NCBI RefSeq assembly: GCF_037975245.1
Contig: NC_092573.1
Span: 24,891,265 to 24,955,264 of the forward strand
DNA length: 64,000 bases
DNA from: Apostichopus japonicus
Taxonomy: Eukaryota; Echinodermata; Holothuroidea; Aspidochirotida; Stichopodidae
Direction of reading: 5' to 3'
A program made the translations under genes and the position numbers. The notes beneath the pieces were generated by a model. It saw nothing but the letters and a program-made list of their open reading frames with translations. It ran no database searches and had not been told where the DNA came from. Positions within the stretch are counted from its first letter, which is position 1. The number at the start of each line of letters is the position of its first letter. Below are positions 61,228-64,000 of this stretch, in pieces.

Positions 61228-62684
61228 AAAAATAATAGAATATATAAAATAATAGTGATGAAATGAAATGAAAACAGTTGTGTGCCCGCTTTTTATAAAT
61301 AAGAAGCGGGTCCCGAAACTGCTCCTGAAGAGACCCCGAAAAACGGGGGCTCCCGAAATGGCGCCCCGAAGTTGGCCCTGTTTGGAGTCCCGAGGGGGGG
61401 GGGGGGTGGTTGTGAAGTACCACGATATATATACAACTGCTTCAGCTTTTTTCTTTCAGATCTTTTCATGGCTTGCAGGGGGCACGCTTAATGACGTAAG
61501 TCTCAAGACTTTTCATCACACACTATAGCCCCCTAATTAATCCCCTCGATCTTTGCATACATACCATCAAAAGCTCTCATAAGAGGTTTATTCGTCACAC
61601 ACAATAGGCCCCTAATCACCTGACAAAGGGCATATTGCGTGTTACCTATTACGACTTAAGTCTAGTCACGTGGGAATCGTCATATCTAAATGTGAACATT
61701 TAATGATATGCATTGGTAACAAAGTGAGTCAATGGATTGTGTTTTACTGCTTGGTCATATTTACAAGATTATATCCTTACATGGTTCAATTTATGTGACG
61801 TCACAGCAAGGGACAAGCATGTGTTCCTTGGTCACTCCGTGACCCTGGAAAAACTCGAGATAGCTGCTTACTGTTATGATTAGTTTAAGGTATTAATGGT
61901 TTTAACATTCATACGATCCATCTTCCCCACATCAGCCCTAGAATTTAAAGTTTCAATACGGGGGGGGGGGGGGCGTAGAGGTGTTTTATTGTCTGATTTA
62001 TTGTGTTATGCCTAAGCATAAGCATATACATCTATCATGAAGGGTAAATTAAACTTATGTCCAGAGGGCTATGTAAGCAAGTACACTCCAAGCCACAGAA
62101 ATGAAACATAAAGTGAGTGAAGTAAATACGAAGAGTAATAACATTAGGTTAAAATCGCAAGTTTGTTTTTTAATTTTTAGTTATTTACTATCCTTTTCTC
62201 TATTTCCATCTCTCTTCCTTCCTTTCCTTTCTATTTTCTTGTTGTATCCCTCTGTCATGTCCTCTTTTGTATTGATCTCTGTATATTTTGTATTTATTTC
62301 TACATGATCACTAGCTTAGATATCATTACTTTCTGTTTTTTCTAGTGTCCTTCATTATGTTTAGTTCTAACTGTATTGCAATATTGTATTTAACTTGTAC
62401 AAACATATGAGAACTAAATTTGAAATTGAAATTGAAAAATAAAAACTTACGTTAAAATGCAGACCTTTTTTCCGTATATCACTGCTTCAGTGTCTCCATT
62501 TCACCCTGGATTGTCGTTCGATTCAGACACTATGGACAGATAACAGGAAAGAGCTATAAGAATCATTCAACCATATATGCATTTTGCCGTGTTAGAAGAT
62601 GTGAATAAAAATGCTGTTAAATATACATGAAGGGAGGTCTATGTATATAGATATTTCTTAATGCAGATAAAAGCTGGAGCTGAA

Positions 62685-62708
62685 ACCAGGGAGTTGCTAT
62701 TCTCCCTG
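62685..62708. repeat. Short hairpin, CAGGGAGTTGT family, copy 3
   Basis: ACCAGGGAGTTG followed by TCTCCCTG; a shortened version of the hairpins at 10922 and 55867. Confidence 0.5.
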
Positions 62709-63061
62709 CTCATACTAACCAAGTAAAACCATTTTGGGTTATATTGATGCTCTACAGCCAACAGAACGGTTGGATGAGAGATAAATCTTACTATTTACCG
62801 TGAACCATTCCTGATAATGTGATCTCTCTTATCAAGAGGAAACATCACGGTTACAATTAACTAATTTTTTTAAAACTTTGTATAGAAAAAGTGTTTCATC
62901 CAATGATGAAATCTTTTAAATTCCATTGTCAAGAACATAACCAAATCTGTAATGATTAAATGTTACAGTCTCACGGTATAGGTTGTGAATATCTATTCTT
63001 AATTCTTCTGCCAGTTTGTATGTAACGTTAATTAAGAACAAAATCATTTACGTGCGGGTTT

Positions 63062-63074
63062 GTATATGGTATAT

Positions 63075-63128
<54 letters not shown>

Positions 63129-63141
63129 ATATACCATATAG
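63062..63141. repeat. TA microsatellite inside a palindrome
   Basis: About 50 bp of alternating TA is flanked by ATATGGTATATGGTATATA on the left and its reverse complement on the right, so the whole 80 bp can fold into one hairpin or cruciform. Confidence 0.9.
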
Positions 63142-64000
63142 CTTTAGGGTAGCTTGCTATTGGTGTGGCTATGTTTAGGAATTAATAAAAATAATGAACA
63201 TTCTCTTGGTAACATAGGAGAATATAAGTTGATCATCAAAATTTGTTGTTATCTCTTCCTCCTACGTCACGCAGTCGATCCCCCTCCCCACACCGACGCC
63301 TTACCTCATATATGATGCGATACATAACCGTTTGTCAGGTCATTAGGTTATGCAAGTTCGATCATTTATCGTAGATTAATTTTAACGTTACTTCTGCTGT
63401 TTAGTCTTTGAGCGGCCATCCTGTGACAAACAGTCACAATGTGGGGAATTATGTGGACGTCATCATTATTTGGTAACGGTTACGTTTGCTATGGTTACCC
63501 GTTGATAAGGGTAATGATTTTTTAAGTGTGTATTTATAATCTTTTCGTCAGTAGTAAGTCAGTATATATATTTGTACTGTGCACATATCCAGCATACTTC
63601 CTTAACCACTTCTTCTTTGGCTTTTCCTAAATGTTAGTAAACTATTGATACCATAATTGATATTGTAACTTCGAAACGCTTTAACTCGTCTCATCTTCGT
63701 GAATAGAGAATACCGCATTAGAGAGGCCACTTTCCAATGTCACAATAATCGCAACAATCATAAACATTCTACTAATGTGTTGTAAAACCTCCGGCCCATC
63801 CTGACAACAACGAGGTTGATAAAGTAATGTAATCTGTAATGTATGATCCTCTCCTATGTTAGTTTCCAACTTTCCTTTTCATCTTCGTTGGGAGATAACT
63901 TTGAACCAGTACCATGGCCGGATTTTACCATTGGTCAAGATGGTCCGGGCATACGGCTCCCGATATAGGGTGCACCAAAGTCAGAGGAAGACAGGGAGGG

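Larger units (their letters stand above)
59838..61645. mobile_element. 1.8-kb foldback element upstream of the astacin gene
   Basis: About 108 bp at the left end (59838-59945) is reverse-complementary to the right end (61528-61645) at roughly 80 percent identity; shared words include GATTAGGGGCCTA, GTGTGACGAATA and GAGAGCTTTTGATG. The outer ends are GTAACAC and GTGTTAC. The interior carries several TA microsatellites, a LINE-like fragment and a homopolymer G run. The direct duplication on both sides suggests insertion into a pre-existing tandem duplication. No transposase frame. Confidence 0.75.
61646..64000. other. Right flank, no gene supported
   Basis: AT-rich sequence without recognisable coding exons. 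It holds the displaced part of the 187-bp duplication (61660-61738), a G run (61961-61972), a T/C-rich stretch (62160-62260), a shortened hairpin repeat (62685-62708) and a TA microsatellite with inverted flanks (63062-63141). The 62-codon frame at 63681-63869 has no recognisable similarity. Confidence 0.45.

Overview
The window is eukaryotic nuclear DNA from a marine invertebrate. The genes have introns with clean GT/AG boundaries, spacing is wide, the sequence is AT-rich, and tRNA-derived SINEs, hAT-like MITEs and many minisatellites are present. A FoxAB/FoxB-type forkhead gene and an astacin with two C-terminal ShK-type domains suggest a non-vertebrate deuterostome. An echinoderm, perhaps a sea cucumber, is my best guess, but the sequence alone does not prove it.

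Six protein-coding genes can be supported. From left to right they are: (1) ABHD8-type alpha/beta hydrolase, minus strand, 4 coding exons, 5198-8577, predicted 446 aa with a complete catalytic triad; (2) a small secreted Thr/Asp/Gln-rich, mucin-like membrane or GPI-anchored protein, plus strand, 2 coding exons, 12790-16136, 175 aa; (3) a BTB-BACK-Kelch adaptor, minus strand, 4 coding exons, 18775-23216, 664 aa; (4) a spinster-like major facilitator transporter, minus strand, 9 coding exons, 30088-36969, 545 aa; (5) an intronless forkhead gene, FoxAB/FoxB class, minus strand, 49908-50798, 296 aa; (6) an intronless astacin metalloprotease with two ShKT domains, minus strand, 58258-59415, 385 aa. 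In every multi-exon model the exon lengths add up to an open frame, which supports the junctions strongly. Genes 1 and 2 probably share a divergent CpG/NRF1-type promoter near 11.63-11.76 kb. No operon-like functional link between the genes is visible.

The rest is repeat-rich. Notable pieces are: a 56-bp minisatellite whose units each carry an inverted repeat (1331-2180); a 1.05-kb foldback element with roughly 90-bp terminal inverted repeats inside a kelch intron; a second MITE just upstream of the kelch start; two copies of another MITE family flanking the ABHD8-to-MFS interval (9.1 and 37.3 kb); tandem copies of a splice acceptor plus partial exon in the MFS gene; triplication of the MFS stop-codon region into its 3' UTR; a cluster of five kinds of repeat structure at 38.0-40.2 kb, including a 116-bp near-perfect palindrome and a 24-bp array with four-unit higher-order organisation; a hAT-type MITE at 57.4 kb; and a 1.8-kb foldback element that split a duplicated segment upstream of the astacin gene.

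I found no CRISPR array, rRNA gene or convincing functional tRNA gene. The strongest candidates for something undescribed are the exon-derived tandem repeats in the MFS gene, the palindrome plus higher-order 24-bp array, the recurring short hairpin around CAGGGAGTTGT (three copies) and a hammerhead-ribozyme-like motif at 52.0 kb.
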